Of a DNA stretch of 64,000 bases, positions 36,001-50,600 are shown piece after piece. Position 1 is the stretch's first letter. The number at the start of each line of letters is the position of its first letter. The notes beneath the pieces are model-generated. The model saw only the letters and a list, made by a program, of their open reading frames with translations. It had not been told where the DNA came from and did not search any database. The stretch is from Petrolisthes cinctipes. Its lineage: Eukaryota; Arthropoda; Malacostraca; Decapoda; Porcellanidae. The translations under genes and the position numbers were made by a program. The stretch lies in assembly GCA_033782935.1 (NCBI GenBank), contig JAWQEG010000082.1:1736001-1800000 (forward strand). The letters run 5' to 3'.

Positions 36001-37177
36001 GTTAGAGTATTTTCAAAATGCAGGCTCAAAACATACTGAAAATCGATCTTTTAAGTGCCCAAAAGTCGATATGTAAATGCATCTTCTGTACCTGTTTATA
36101 TCCCAAATTTAACCTCAAAACACCCGAAAAATCGATATTTTTGGGTCCCAGAAGCGATCTGTACATGTCTACTCAGTGCTAGAATTGTTTCAAAATATAG
36201 GCTCAAAACATGCTAAAAATCGATATTTTAAGTGTCCAAAGTCGATATGTGCATGGATCATCTGTACCCGTTTATATCTCAAATTCAGGCTCAAAACACT
36301 CGAAAATTCGATATTTTGGGGTCATAGAAGTGATCTGTACATGCCTACTTAGTGCTAGAATATTTTCAAAATGTAGGCCCAAAACATGCTAAAAATCGAT
36401 ATTTTAGGTGCCCAAAGTCGATATCTCACATTCAGGCCCAAAACACCCGAAAATTCGATATTTTGGGGTCCCAGAAGTGAACTGTACATGCCTACTCCGT
36501 GTTAGAGTAATTTCAAAATACAGGCCCAAAACATACTGAAAATCGATCTTTTAGGTGCCCAAAGGCAACATGTTTATGCATCTTCTGCACTCGTTTATAT
36601 CTCAAATTCAATCTCAAAACACCCGAAAATTTGATAATTTTGGGTCCCAGAAGCGATCTGTACATGTCTAGTCAGTGCTAGAATGTTTTCAAAATATAGG
36701 CTCAAAACATGCTTAAAAATCGATATTTTAAGTGTCCAAAGTCGATATGTGCATGCATCTTCTGTACCCGTTTATATCTCAAATTCAGGCTCAAAACACC
36801 CGAAAATTCGATATTTTGGGGTCCCAGAAGTGATCTGTACATACCTACTTAGTACTAGAATATTTTCAAAATATAGGCCCAAAACATGCTAAAAATCGAT
36901 ATTTTAGGTCCCCAAAGTCGATATCTCAAATTTAGGCCCAAAACACCCGAAAATTCGATATTTTTGGGTCCCAGAAGCGAACTGAACATGCCTACTCAGT
37001 ATTAGGGTATTTTCAAAATACAGGCTCAAAACATACTGAAAATCGATCTTTTAGGTGCCCAAAAGTCGATATGTAAATGCATCTTTTCTGTACCCGTTTA
37101 TATCTCTAATTCAGGCTCAAAACACCCAAAAACTCGATATTTTGGGATCCCAGAAATGATCTGTACATGCCTACTCA

Positions 37178-40100
37178 ATGCTAGAATGTTTTCAAAATAC
37201 AGGCCCAAAACATGCTGAAAATCGATATTTTAGGTGCCCAAAGTCAATATGTGCATGCATCTTCTGTACCCGTTTATATCTCAAATATAGGCTCAAAACA
37301 CCCGAAAATTCGGTATTTTTGGGTCCCAGAAGCGATCTGTACATCCCTACTCCTAGTTAGAATGTTTTCAAGATACAGACCCGAAACATGCTCAAAATCG
37401 ATCTTTTAGGTGCCCAAAAGTTGATATGTGGATGCATCTTCTGTACCCGTTTATATCTCAAATTCAGGCTCAAAACACCCGAAAATTCGATATTTTGGGG
37501 TCCCAGAAGCGATCTGTACTTGCTTACTCCGTGTTAGAGTATTCTTTAAAATATAGGCTCAAAACATGCTAAAAATCGATATTTTATGTGTCCAAAGTCG
37601 ATATGTGCATGCATCATCTGTACCCGTTTATATCTCAAATTCAGGCTCAAAACACCCGAAAATTCGATATTTTGGGGTCCCAGAAGTGATTTGTACATGC
37701 CTACTTAGTGCTAGAATATTTTCAAAATATAGGCCCAAAACATTCTACAAATCGATATTTTAGGTCCCCAAAGACGATATCTCAAATTCAGGCCCAAAAC
37801 ACCCGAAAATTCGATATTTTGGGGTCCCAGAAGCAAACTGTTCATGCCTACTCCGTGTTAGAGTATTTTCAAAATACAGGCTCAAAACATACTGAAAATC
37901 GATCTTTTAGGTGCCCAAAAGTCGATATGTAAATGCATCTTCTGTACCCGTTTATATCCCAAATTTAACCTCAAAACACCCGAAAAATCGATATTTTTGG
38001 GTCCCAGAAGCGATCTGTACATGTCTACTCAGTGCTAGAATTGTTTCAAAATATAAGATCAAAACATGCTAAAAATCGATATTTTCAATGTCCAAAGTCG
38101 ATATGTGCATGGATCATCTGTACCCGTTTATATCTCAAATTCAGGCTCAAAACACCCGAAAATTCGATATTTTGGGGTCCCAGAAGTGATCTAGAAGTGC
38201 TTGAATATTTTCAAAATATAGGCCCAAAACATGCTAAAAATCGATATTTTAGGTGCCCAAAGTCGATATCTCACATTCAGGCTCAAAACACCCGAAAATT
38301 CGATATTTTGGGGTCCCAGAAGTGAACTGTACATGCCTACTCCGTGTTAGAGTATTTTCAAAATACAGGCCCAAAACATACTGAAAATCGATCTTTTAGG
38401 TGCCCAAAGGCAACATGTGTATGCATCTTCTGCACTCGTTTATATCTCAAATTCAACCTCAAAACACCCGAAAATTTGATAATTTTGGGTCCCAGAAGCG
38501 ATCTGTACATGTCTAGTCAGTGCTAGAATGTTTTCAAAATATAGGCTCAAAACATGCTAAAAATCGATATTTTAAGTGTCCAAAGTCGATATGTGCATGC
38601 ATCTTCTGTACCCGTTTATATCTCAAATTCAGGCTCAAAACACCCGAAAATTCGATATTTTTGTGTCCCAGAAGCGATCTGTACATGCTTACTCCTAGTT
38701 CGAGTATTTTCAAAATACAGGCCCAAAACATGCTGAAAATCGATATTTTAGGTGCCCAAAGTCAATATGCATGCATCTTCTGTACCCGTTTATATATCAA
38801 ATTCAGGCTCAAAACACACAAAAATTCGATATTTTGGGGACCTAGAAGCGATCTGTACATGCCTACTCAGAGCTAGAATATTTTCAAAATATAGGCCCAA
38901 AACATGCTAAAATCGATATTTTATGTGCCCGAAGTCGATATCTCAAATTCAGGCCAAAAACACCCAAAAACTCGATATTTTGGGGTCCCAGAAGCGATCT
39001 GTACATGCCTACTCCGTGTTAGAGTATTTCCAATATACAGGCACAAAACATACTGAAAATCGATCGTTTAGGTGCCCAAAAGTCGATATGTGGATGCATT
39101 TTCTGTACCCGTTTATATCTCAAATTCAGGCTCAAAGCACCCGAAAATTCGATATTTTGGGGTCCCAGAAGCGATTTGTACTTGCTTACTCCGTGTTAGA
39201 GTATTTTCGAAATACAGGCCCAAAACAAGCTGAAAATCGATATTTTATGTGACCAAAGTCAACATGTGTATGCATCTTCTGCACCCGTTTATATCCCAAA
39301 TTCAACCTCAAAACACCCGAAAATTCGATATTTTTGGGTCCCATAAGCGATCTGTACATGCCTACTCAGTGCTAGAATTTTTTCAAAATATAGGCTCAAA
39401 ACACGCTAAAAATCGATATTTTAAGTGTCCAAAGTCGATATGTGCATGCATCATCTGTACCCGTTTATATCTCAAATTCAGGCTCAAAAAACCCGAAAAT
39501 TCGATATTTTTGGGTCCTAGAAGCGATCTGTACATCCCTACTCCTAGTTAGAATGTTTTCAAGATACAGACCCAAAACATGCTCAAAATCGATATTTTAG
39601 GTGCCCAAAAGTCGATATGTGCATGCATCTTCTGTACCCGTTTATATCTCAAATTCAAGCTCAAAACACCCGAAAATTCGATATTTTGGGGTCCCAGAAG
39701 CGATCTGTACTTGCTTACTCCGTGTTAGAGTATTCTTTATATTTACAAGCCCAAAACAAGCTGAAAATCGATATTTTAGGTGACCAAAGTCAAGATGTGT
39801 ATGCATCTTCTGCACCCGTTTATATCCCAAATTCAACCTCAAAACACACGAAAATTCGATATTTTGGGGTCCCAGAAGCGATCTGTACATGCCTACTCAG
39901 TGCTAGAATTGTTTCAAAATATAGGCTCAAAACATGCTAAAAATAGATATTTTAATTGTCCAAAGTCGATATGTGCATGCATCATCTGTACCCGTTTATA
40001 TCTCAAATTCAGGCTCAAAACACCCGAAAATTCGATATTTTGGGGTCCCAGAAGTGATCTGTACATGCCTACTTAGTGCTAGAATATTTTCAAAATATAG

Positions 40101-43100
40101 GCCCAAAACATTCTAGAAATCGATATTTTAGGTCCCTAAAGACGATATCTCAAATTCAGGCCCAAAACACCCGAAAATTCGATATTTTGGGGTCCCAGAA
40201 GCAAACTGTCCATGCGTACTCCGTGTTAAAGTATTTTCAAAATACAGTCTCAAAACATACTGAAAATCGATCTTTTAGGTGCCCAAAAGTCGATATGTAA
40301 ATGCATCTTCTGTACCCGTTTATATCCCAAATTTAACCTCAAAACACCCGAAAATTCGATATTTTTGTGTCCCAGAAGCGATCTGTACATGTCTACTTAG
40401 TGCTAGAATTGTTTCAAAATATAGGCTCAAAACATGCTAAAAATCGATATTTTAAGTGTCCAAAGTCGATATGTGCATGCATCTTCTGTACCCGTTTATA
40501 TCTCAAATTCAGGCTCAAAACACCCGAAAATTCGATATTTTGGGGTCCCAGAAGTGATCTGTACATGCCTACTTAGTACTAGAATATTTTCAAAATATAG
40601 GCCCAAAACATGCTAAAAATCGATATTTTAGGTCCCCAAAGTCGATATCTCAAATTTAGGCCCAAAACACCAGAAAATTCGATATTTTTGGGTCCCAGAA
40701 GCGAACTGAACATGCCTACTCAGTATTAGGGTATTTTCAAAATACAGGCTCAAAACATACTGAAAATCGATCTTTTAGGTGCCCAAAAGTCGATATGTAA
40801 ATGCATCTTTTCTGTACCCGTTTATATCTCTAATTCAGGCTCAAAACACCCAAAAGCTCGATATTTTGGGATCCCAGAAATGATCTGTACATGCCTACTC
40901 AATGCTAGAATGTTTTCAAAATACAGGCCCAAAACATGCTGAAAATCGATATTTTAGGTGCCCAAAGTCAATATGTGCATGCATCTTCTGTACCCGTTTA
41001 TATCTCAAATATAGGCTCAAAACACCCGAAAATTCGGTATTTTTGGGTCCCAGAACCGATCTGTACATCCCTACTCCTAGTTAGAATGTTTTCAAGATAC
41101 AGACCCGAAACATGCTCAAAATCGATCTTTTAGGTGCCCAAAAGTTGATATGTGGATGCATCTTCTGTACCCGTTTATATCTCAAATTCAGGCTCAAAAC
41201 ACCCGAAAATTCGATATTTTGGGGTCCCAGAAGCGATCTGTACTTGCTTACTCCGTGTTAGAGTATTCTTTAAAATATAGGCTCAAAACATGCTAAAAAT
41301 CGATATTTTATGTGTCCAAAGTCGATATGTGCATGCATCATCTGTACCCGTTTATATCTCAAATTCAGGCTCAAAACACCCGAAAATTCGATATTTTTGT
41401 GTCCCAGAAGCGATCTGTACATGCTTACTCCTAGTTCGAGTATTTTCAAAATACAGGCCCAAAACATGCTGAAAATCGATATTTTAGGTGCCCAAAGTCA
41501 ATATGCATGCATCTTCTGTACCCGTTTATATATCAAATTCAGGCTCAAAACACACAAAAATTCGATATTTTGGGGACCTAGAAGCGATCTGTACATGCCT
41601 ACTCAGAGCTAGAATATTTTCAAAATATAGGCCCAAAACATGCTAAAATCGATATTTTATGTGCCCGAAGTCGATATCTCAAATTCAGGCCAAAAACACC
41701 CAAAAACTCGATATTTTGGGGTCCCAGAAGCGATCTGTACATGCCTACTCCGTGTTAGAGTATTTCCAATATACAGGCACAAAACATACTGAAAATCGAT
41801 CGTTTAGGTGCCCAAAAGTCGATATGTGGATGCATTTTCTGTACCCGTTTATATCTCAAATTCAGGCTCAAAGCACCCGAAAATTCGATATTTTGGGGTC
41901 CCAGAAGCGATTTGTACTTGCTTACTCCGTGTTAGAGTATTTTCGAAATACAGGCCCAAAACAAGCTGAAAATCGATATTTTATGTGACCAAAGTCAACA
42001 TGTGTATGCATCTTCTGCACCCGTTTATATCCCAAATTCAACCTCAAAACACCCGAAAATTCGATATTTTTGGGTCCCATAAGCGATCTGTACATGCCTA
42101 CTCAGTGCTAGAATTTTTTCAAAATATAGGCTCAAAACACGCTAAAAATCGATATTTTAAGTGTCCAAAGTCGATATGTGCATGCATCATCTGTACCCGT
42201 TTATATCTCAAATTCAGGCTCAAAAAACCCGAAAATTCGATATTTTTGGGTCCTAGAAGCGATCTGTACATCCCTACTCCTAGTTAGAATGTTTTCAAGA
42301 TACAGACCCAAAACATGCTCAAAATCGATATTTTAGGTGCCCAAAAGTCGATATGTGCATGCATCTTCTGTACCCGTTTATATCTCAAATTCAAGCTCAA
42401 AACACCCGAAAATTCGATATTTTGGGGTCCCAGAAGCGATCTGTACTTGCTTACTCCGTGTTAGAGTATTCTTTATATTTACAAGCCCAAAACAAGCTGA
42501 AAATCGATATTTTAGGTGACCAAAGTCAAGATGTGTATGCATCTTCTGCACCCGTTTATATCCCAAATTCAACCTCAAAACACACGAAAATTCGATATTT
42601 TGGGGTCCCAGAAGCGATCTGTACATGCCTACTCAGTGCTAGAATTGTTTCAAAATATAGGCTCAAAACATGCTAAAAATAGATATTTTAATTGTCCAAA
42701 GTCGATATGTGCATGCATCATCTGTACCCGTTTATATCTCAAATTCAGGCTCAAAACACCCGAAAATTCGATATTTTGGGGTCCCAGAAGTGATCTGTAC
42801 ATGCCTACTTAGTGCTAGAATATTTTCAAAATATAGGCCCAAAACATTCTAGAAATCGATATTTTAGGTCCCTAAAGACGATATCTCAAATTCAGGCCCA
42901 AAACACCCGAAAATTCGATATTTTGGGGTCCCAGAAGCAAACTGTCCATGCGTACTCCGTGTTAAAGTATTTTCAAAATACAGTCTCAAAACATACTGAA
43001 AATCGATCTTTTAGGTGCCCAAAAGTCGATATGTAAATGCATCTTCTGTACCCGTTTATATCCCAAATTTAACCTCAAAACACCCGAAAATTCGATATTT

Positions 43101-46100
43101 TTGTGTCCCAGAAGCGATCTGTACATGTCTACTTAGTGCTAGAATTGTTTCAAAATATAGGCTCAAAACATGCTAAAAATCGATATTTTAAGTGTCCAAA
43201 GTCGATATGTGCATGCATCTTCTGTACCCGTTTATATCTCAAATTCAGGCTCAAAACACCCGAAAATTCGATATTTTGGGGTCCCAGAAGTGATCTGTAC
43301 ATGCCTACTTAGTACTAGAATATTTTCAAAATATAGGCCCAAAACATGCTAAAAATCGATATTTTAGGTCCCCAAAGTCGATATCTCAAATTTAGGCCCA
43401 AAACACCAGAAAATTCGATATTTTTGGGTCCCAGAAGCGAACTGAACATGCCTACTCAGTATTAGGGTATTTTCAAAATACAGGCTCAAAACATACTGAA
43501 AATCGATCTTTTAGGTGCCCAAAAGTCGATATGTAAATGCATCTTTTCTGTACCCGTTTATATCTCTAATTCAGGCTCAAAACACCCAAAAGCTCGATAT
43601 TTTGGGATCCCAGAAATGATCTGTACATGCCTACTCAATGCTAGAATGTTTTCAAAATACAGGCCCAAAACATGCTGAAAATCGATATTTTAGGTGCCCA
43701 AAGTCAATATGTGCATGCATCTTCTGTACCCGTTTATATCTCAAATATAGGCTCAAAACACCCGAAAATTCGGTATTTTTGGGTCCCAGAACCGATCTGT
43801 ACATCCCTACTCCTAGTTAGAATGTTTTCAAGATACAGACCCGAAACATGCTCAAAATCGATCTTTTAGGTGCCCAAAAGTTGATATGTGGATGCATCTT
43901 CTGTACCCGTTTATATCTCAAATTCAGGCTCAAAACACCCGAAAATTCGATATTTTGGGGTCCCAGAAGCGATCTGTACTTGCTTACTCCGTGTTAGAGT
44001 ATTCTTTAAAATATAGGCTCAAAACATGCTAAAAATCGATATTTTATGTGTCCAAAGTCGATATGTGCATGCATCATCTGTACCCGTTTATATCTCAAAT
44101 TCAGGCTCAAAACACCCGAAAATTCGATATTTTGGGGTCCCAGAAGTGATTTGTACATGCCTACTTAGTGCTAGAATATTTTCAAAATATAGGCCCAAAA
44201 CATTCTACAAATCGATATTTTAGGTCCCCAAAGACGATATCTCAAATTCAGGCCCAAAACACCCGAAAATTCGATATTTTGGGGTCCCAGAAGCAAACTG
44301 TTCATGCCTACTCCGTGTTAGCGTATTTTCAAAATACAGGCTCAAAACATACTGAAAATCGATCTTTTAGGTGCCCAAAAGTCGATATGTAAATGCATCT
44401 TCTGTACCCGTTTATATCCCAAATTTAACCTCAAAACACCCGAAAAATCGATATTTTTGGGTCCCAGAAGCGATCTGTACATGTCTACTCAGTGCTAGAA
44501 TTGTTTCAAAATATAAGATCAAAACATGCTAAAAATCGATATTTTAAATGTCCAAAGTCGATATGTGCATGGATCATCTGTACCCGTTTATATCTCAAAT
44601 TCAGGCTCAAAACACCCGAAAATTCGATATTTTGGGGTCCCAGAAGTGATCTAGAAGTGCTTGAATATTTTCAAAATATAGGCCCAAAACATGCTAAAAA
44701 TCGATATTTTAGGTGCCCAAAGTCGATATCTCACATTCAGGCTCAAAACACCCGAAAATTCGATATTTTGGGGTCCCAGAAGTGAACTGTACATGCCTAC
44801 TCCGTGTTAGAGTATTTTCAAAATACAGGCCCAAAACATACTGAAAATCGATCTTTTAGGTGCCCAAAGGCAACATGTGTATGCATCTTCTGCACTCGTT
44901 TATATCTCAAATTCAACCTCAAAACACCCGAAAATTTGATAATTTTGGGTCCCAGAAGCGATCTGTACATGTCTAGTCAGTGCTAGAATGTTTTCAAAAT
45001 ATAGGCTCAAAACATGCTAAAAATCGATATTTTAAGTGTCCAAAGTCGATATGTGCATGGATCTTCTGTACCCGTTTATATCTCAAATTCAGGCTCAAAA
45101 CACCCGAAAATTCGATATTTTTGTGTCCCAGAAGCGATCTGTACATGCTTACTCCTAGTTCGAGTATTTTCAAAATACAGGCCCAAAACATGCTGAAAAT
45201 CGATATTTTAGGTGCCCAAAGTCAATATGCATGCATCTTCTGTACCCGTTTATATATCAAATTCAGGCTCAAAACACACAAAAATTCGATATTTTGGGGA
45301 CCTAGAAGCGATCTGTACATGCCTACTCAGTGCTAGAATATTTTCAAAATATAGGCCCAAAACATGCTAAAATCGATATTTTATGTGCCCGAAGTCGATA
45401 TCTCAAATTCAGGCCAAAAACACCCAAAAACTCGATATTTTGGGGTCCCAGAAGCGATCTGTACATGCCTACTCCGTGTTAGAGTATTTTCAATATACAG
45501 GCACAAAACATACTGAAAATCGATCGTTTAGGTGCCCAAAAGTCGATATGTGGATGCATTTTCTGTACCCGTTTATATCTCAAATTCAGGCTCAAAGCAC
45601 CCGAAAATTCGATATTTTGGGGTCCCAGAAGCGATTTGTACTTGCTTACTCCGTGTTAGAGTATTTTCGAAATACAGGCCCAAAACAAGCTGAAAATCGA
45701 TATTTTATGTGACCAAAGTCAACATGTGTATGCATCTTCTGCACCCGTTTATATCCCAAATTCAACCTCAAAACACCCGAAAATTCGATATTTTTGGGTC
45801 CCATAAGCGATCTGTACATGCCTACTCAGTGCTAGAATTTTTTCAAAATATAGGCTCAAAACACGCTAAAAATCGATATTTTAAGTGTCCAAAGTCGATA
45901 TGTGCATGCATCATCTGTACCCGTTTATATCTCAAATTCAGGCTCAAAAAACCCGAAAATTCGATATTTTTGGGTCCTAGAAGCGATCTGTACATCCCTA
46001 CTCCTAGTTAGAATGTTTTCAAGATACAGACCCAAAACATGCTCAAAATCGATATTTTAGGTGCCCAAAAGTCGATATGTGCATGCATCTTCTGTACCCG

Positions 46101-46980
46101 TTTATATCTCAAATTCAAGCTCAAAACACCCGAAAATTCGATATTTTGGGGTCCCAGATGCGATCTGTACTTGCTTACTCCGTGTTAGAGTATTCTTTAT
46201 ATTTACAAGCCCAAAACAAGCTGAAAATCGATATTTTAGGTGACCAAAGTCAAGATGTGTATGCATCTTCTGCACCCGTTTATATCCCAAATTCAACCTC
46301 AAAACACACGAAAATTCGATATTTTGGGGTCCCAGAAGCGATCTGTACATGCCTACTCAGTGCTAGAATTGTTTCAAAATATAGGCTCAAAACATGCTAA
46401 AAATAGATATTTTAATTGTCCAAAGTCGATATGTGCATGCATCATCTGTACCCGTTTATATCTCAAAATCAGGCTCAAAACACCCGAAAATTCGATATTT
46501 TGGGGTCCCAGAAGTGATCTGTACATGCCTACTTAGTGCTAGAATATTTTCAAAATATAGGCCCAAAACATTCTAGAAATCGATATTTTAGGTCCCTAAA
46601 GACGATATCTCAAATTCAGGCCCAAAACACCCGAAAATTCGATATTTTGGGGTCCCAGAAGCAAACTGTCCATGCGTACTCCGTGTTAAAGTATTTTCAA
46701 AATACAGTCTCAAAACATATTGAAAATCGATCTTTTAGGTGCCCAAAAGTCGATATGTAAATGCATCTTCTGTACCCGTTTATATCCCAAATTTAACCTC
46801 AAAACACCCGAAAATTCGATATTTTTGTGTCCCAGAAGCGATCTGTACATGTCTACTTAGTGCTAGAATTGTTTCAAAATATAGACTCAAAACATGCTAA
46901 AAATCGATATTTTAAGTGTCCAAAGTCGATATGTGCATGCATCTTCTGTACCCGTTTATATCTCAAATTCAGGCTCAAAA
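37178..46980 (+). repeat. 3.7-kb higher-order repeat, three units, the middle one shortened
   Basis: Unit 1 is 37178-40901 (3724 bp), unit 2 is 40902-43637 (2736 bp) and unit 3 starts at 43638 and stays similar to about 46980. Unit 2 lacks 988 bp. Landmarks repeat exactly, for example 39249, 41985 and 45709, or 39617, 42353 and 46077. Units 1 and 2 share private changes (CTCAGAGCTAG at 38866 and 41602, TATTTCCAATATA at 39027 and 41763) that unit 3 lacks. Part of the pattern also occurs 1855 bp upstream, from 35323. Confidence 0.88.
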
Positions 46981-47699
46981 CACCTGAAAATTCGATATTT
47001 TTGGGTCCCAGAAGCGATCTGTACATGCTTACTCCTAGTTCGAGTATTTTCAAAATACAGGCACAAAACATGCTGAAAATCGATATTTTAGGTGCCCAAA
47101 GTCAATATGTGCATGCATCTTCTGTACCCGTTTATTTCTCAAATTCAGACTCAAAACACACGAAAATTCGATATTTTGGGGTCCTAGAAGCGGTCTGTAC
47201 ATGCCTACTCAGTGCTAGAATTTTTTTAGAATATAGGCTCAAAACATGCTAAAAATCGATATTTTAAGTGTCCAAAGTCGATTTGTGCATGCATCATCTG
47301 TACCCGTTTATATCTCAAATTCAGGCTCAAAACTCCCGAAAATTCGATATTTTTGGGTCCTAGAAGCGATCTGTACATCCCTACTCCTAGTTAGAATGTT
47401 CTTAAGATACAGACCCAAAACATGCTCAAAATCGATATTTTAGGTGCCCAAAAGTCGATATGTGCATGCATCTTCTGTACCCGTTTATATCTCAAATTCA
47501 AGCTCAAAACACCCTAAAATTCGATATTTTTGGGTCCCAGAAGCAAACTGTACATGCCTACTCCGTGTTAGAGTATTTTCAATATACAGGCCCAAAACAT
47601 ACTGAAAATCGATCTTTTAGGTGCCCAAAGTCAACATGTGTATGCATCTTCTGCACTCGTTTATATCTCAAATTCAACCTCAAAACACCCGAAAATTAG

Positions 47700-50600
47700 A
47701 TAAATTTGGGTCCCAGAAGCGATCTTTACATGTCTAGTCAGTGCTAGAATGTTTTCAAAATATAGGCTCAAAACATGCTAAAAATCGATATTTTAGTGTC
47801 CAAAGTCGATATGTGCATGCATCTTCTGTACCCGTTTATATCTCAAATTCAGGCTCAAACCACCCGAAAATTTGATGTTTTTGGGTCCCAGAAGCGATCT
47901 GTACATGCTTACTCCTAGTTCGAGTATTTTCAAAATACAGGCCCAAAACATGCTGAAAATCGATATTTTAGGTGCCTAAAGTCAATATGTGCATGCATCT
48001 TCTGTACCCGTTTATATCTCAAATTCAGACTCAAAACACACAAAAATTCGATATTTTGGGGTCCTAGAAGCGGTCTGTACATGCCTACTCAGTGCTAGAA
48101 TATTTTCAAAATATAGGCCCAAAACATGCTAAAAATCGATATTTTAGGTGCCCAAAGTCGATATCTCAAATTCAGGCCAAAAACACCCAAAAACTCGATA
48201 TTTTGGGGTCCCAGAAGTGATCTGTACATGCCTACTCCGTGTTAGAGTATTTTCAATATACAGGCCCAAAACATACTGAAAATCGATCGTTTAGGTGCCC
48301 AAAAGTCGATATGTGGATGCATTTTCTGTACCTGTTTATATCTCAAATTCAGGCTCAAAACACCCGAAAATTCGATATTTTGGGGTCCCAGAAGCGATCT
48401 GTACTTGCTTACTCCGTGTTAGAGTATTTTCAAAATACAGGCCCAAAACAAACTGAAAATCGATATTTTAGGTGACCAAAGTCAACATGTGTATGAATCT
48501 TCTGCACCCCTTTATATCCCAAATTCAACCTCAAAACACCCGAAAATTCGATATTTTTGGGTCCCAGAAGCGATCTGTACATGCCTACTCAGTGCTAGAA
48601 TTGTTTCAAAATATAGGCTCAAAACATGCTAAAAATCGATATTTTAAGTGTCCAAAGTCAATATGTGCATGCATCATCTGTACCCGTTTATATCTCAAAT
48701 TCAGGCTCAAAACACCCGAAAATTCGATATTTTGGGGTCCCAGAAGTGATCTGTACATGCCTACTTAGTGCTAGAATATTTTCAAAATATAGGCCAAAAA
48801 CATGCTAAAATCGATATTTTAGGTCCCCAAAGTCGATATCTCAAATTCAGGCCCAAAACAACCGAAAATTCGATATTTTGGGGTCCCAGAAGCGAACTGT
48901 ACATGCCTACTCCGTGTTAGAGTATTTTCAAAATACAGGCCCAAAACATACTGAAAATCGATCTTTTAGGTGCCCAAAGTCAACATGTGTATGCATCTTC
49001 TGCACTCGTTTATATTTCAAATTCAACCTCAAAACACCCGAAAATTTGATAATTTTGGGTCCCAGAAGCGATCTGTACATGTCTAGTCAGTGCTAGAATG
49101 TTTTCAAAATATAGGCTCAAAACATGCTAAAAATCGATATTTTAATTGTCCAAAGTCGATATGTGCATGCATCTTCTGTACCAGTTTATATCTCAAATTC
49201 AGGCTCAAAACACCCGAAAATTCGATATTTTTGGGTCCCAGAAGCGATATGTACATGCTTACTCCTAGTTCGAGTATTTTCAAAATACAGGCCCAAAACA
49301 TGCTGAAAATCGATATTTTAGGTGCCCAAAGTCAATATGTGCATGCATCATCTGTACCCGTTTATATCTCAAATTCAGGCTCAAAACACCTGAAAATTCG
49401 ATATTTTGGGGTCCCTGAAGCGATCTGTACATGCCTACTCAGTGCTAGAATATTTTCATAATATAGGCCCAAAACATGCTAAAAATCGATATTTTAGGTG
49501 CCCAAAGTCGATATCTCAAATTCAGTCCAAAAACACCCAAAACCCCGATATTTTGGGGTCCCAGAAGCGATCTGTACATGCCTACTCCGTGTTAGAGTAT
49601 TTTCAATATACAGGCCCAAAACATACTGAAAATCGATCGTTTAGGTGCCCAAAAGTCGATATGTGGATGCATTTTCTGTACCCGTTTATATCTCAAATTC
49701 AGGCTCAAAACACCCGAAAATTCGATATTTTGGGGTCCCAGAAGCGATCTGTACTTGCTTACTCCGTGTTAGAGTATTTTCATAATATAGGCCCAAAACA
49801 TGCTAAAAATCGATATTTTAGGTGCCCAAAGTCGATATCTCAAATTCAGGCCAAAAACACCCAAAAACTCGATATTTTGGGGTCCCAGAAGCGATCTGTA
49901 CATGCCTACTCCGTGTTAGAGTATTTTCAATATACAGGCCCAAAACATACTGAAAATTGATCGTTTAGGTGCCCAAAAGTCGATATGTGGATGCATTTTC
50001 TGTACCCGTTTATATCTCAAATTCAGGCTCAAAACACCCGAAAATTCGATATTTTGGGGTCCCAGAAGCGATCTGTACTTGCTTACTCCGTGTTAGAGTA
50101 TTTTCAAAATACAGGCCCAAAACAAGCTGAAAATCGATATTTTAGGTGACCAAAGTCAACATGTGAATGCATCTTCTGCACCCGTTTATATCCCAAATTC
50201 AACCTCAAAACACCCGAAAATTCGATATTTTTGGGTCCCAGAAGCGATCTGTACATGCCTACTCAGTGCTAGAATTGTTTCAAAATATAGGCACAAAACA
50301 TGCTAAAAATCGATATTTTAAGTGTCCAAAGTCGATATGTGCATGCATCATCTGTACCCGTATATATCTCAAATTCAGGCTCAAAACACCCGAAAATTCG
50401 ATATTTTTGGGTCCCAGAAGTGATCTGTACATGCCTACTTAGTGCTAGAATATTTTCAAAATATAGGCCCAAAACATGCTAAAAATCGATATTTTAGGTC
50501 CCCAAAGTCGATATCTCAAATTCAGGCCCAAAACAACCGAAAATTCGATATTTTGCGGTCCCAGAAGCGAACTGTACATGCCTACTCAGTGTTAGAGTAT

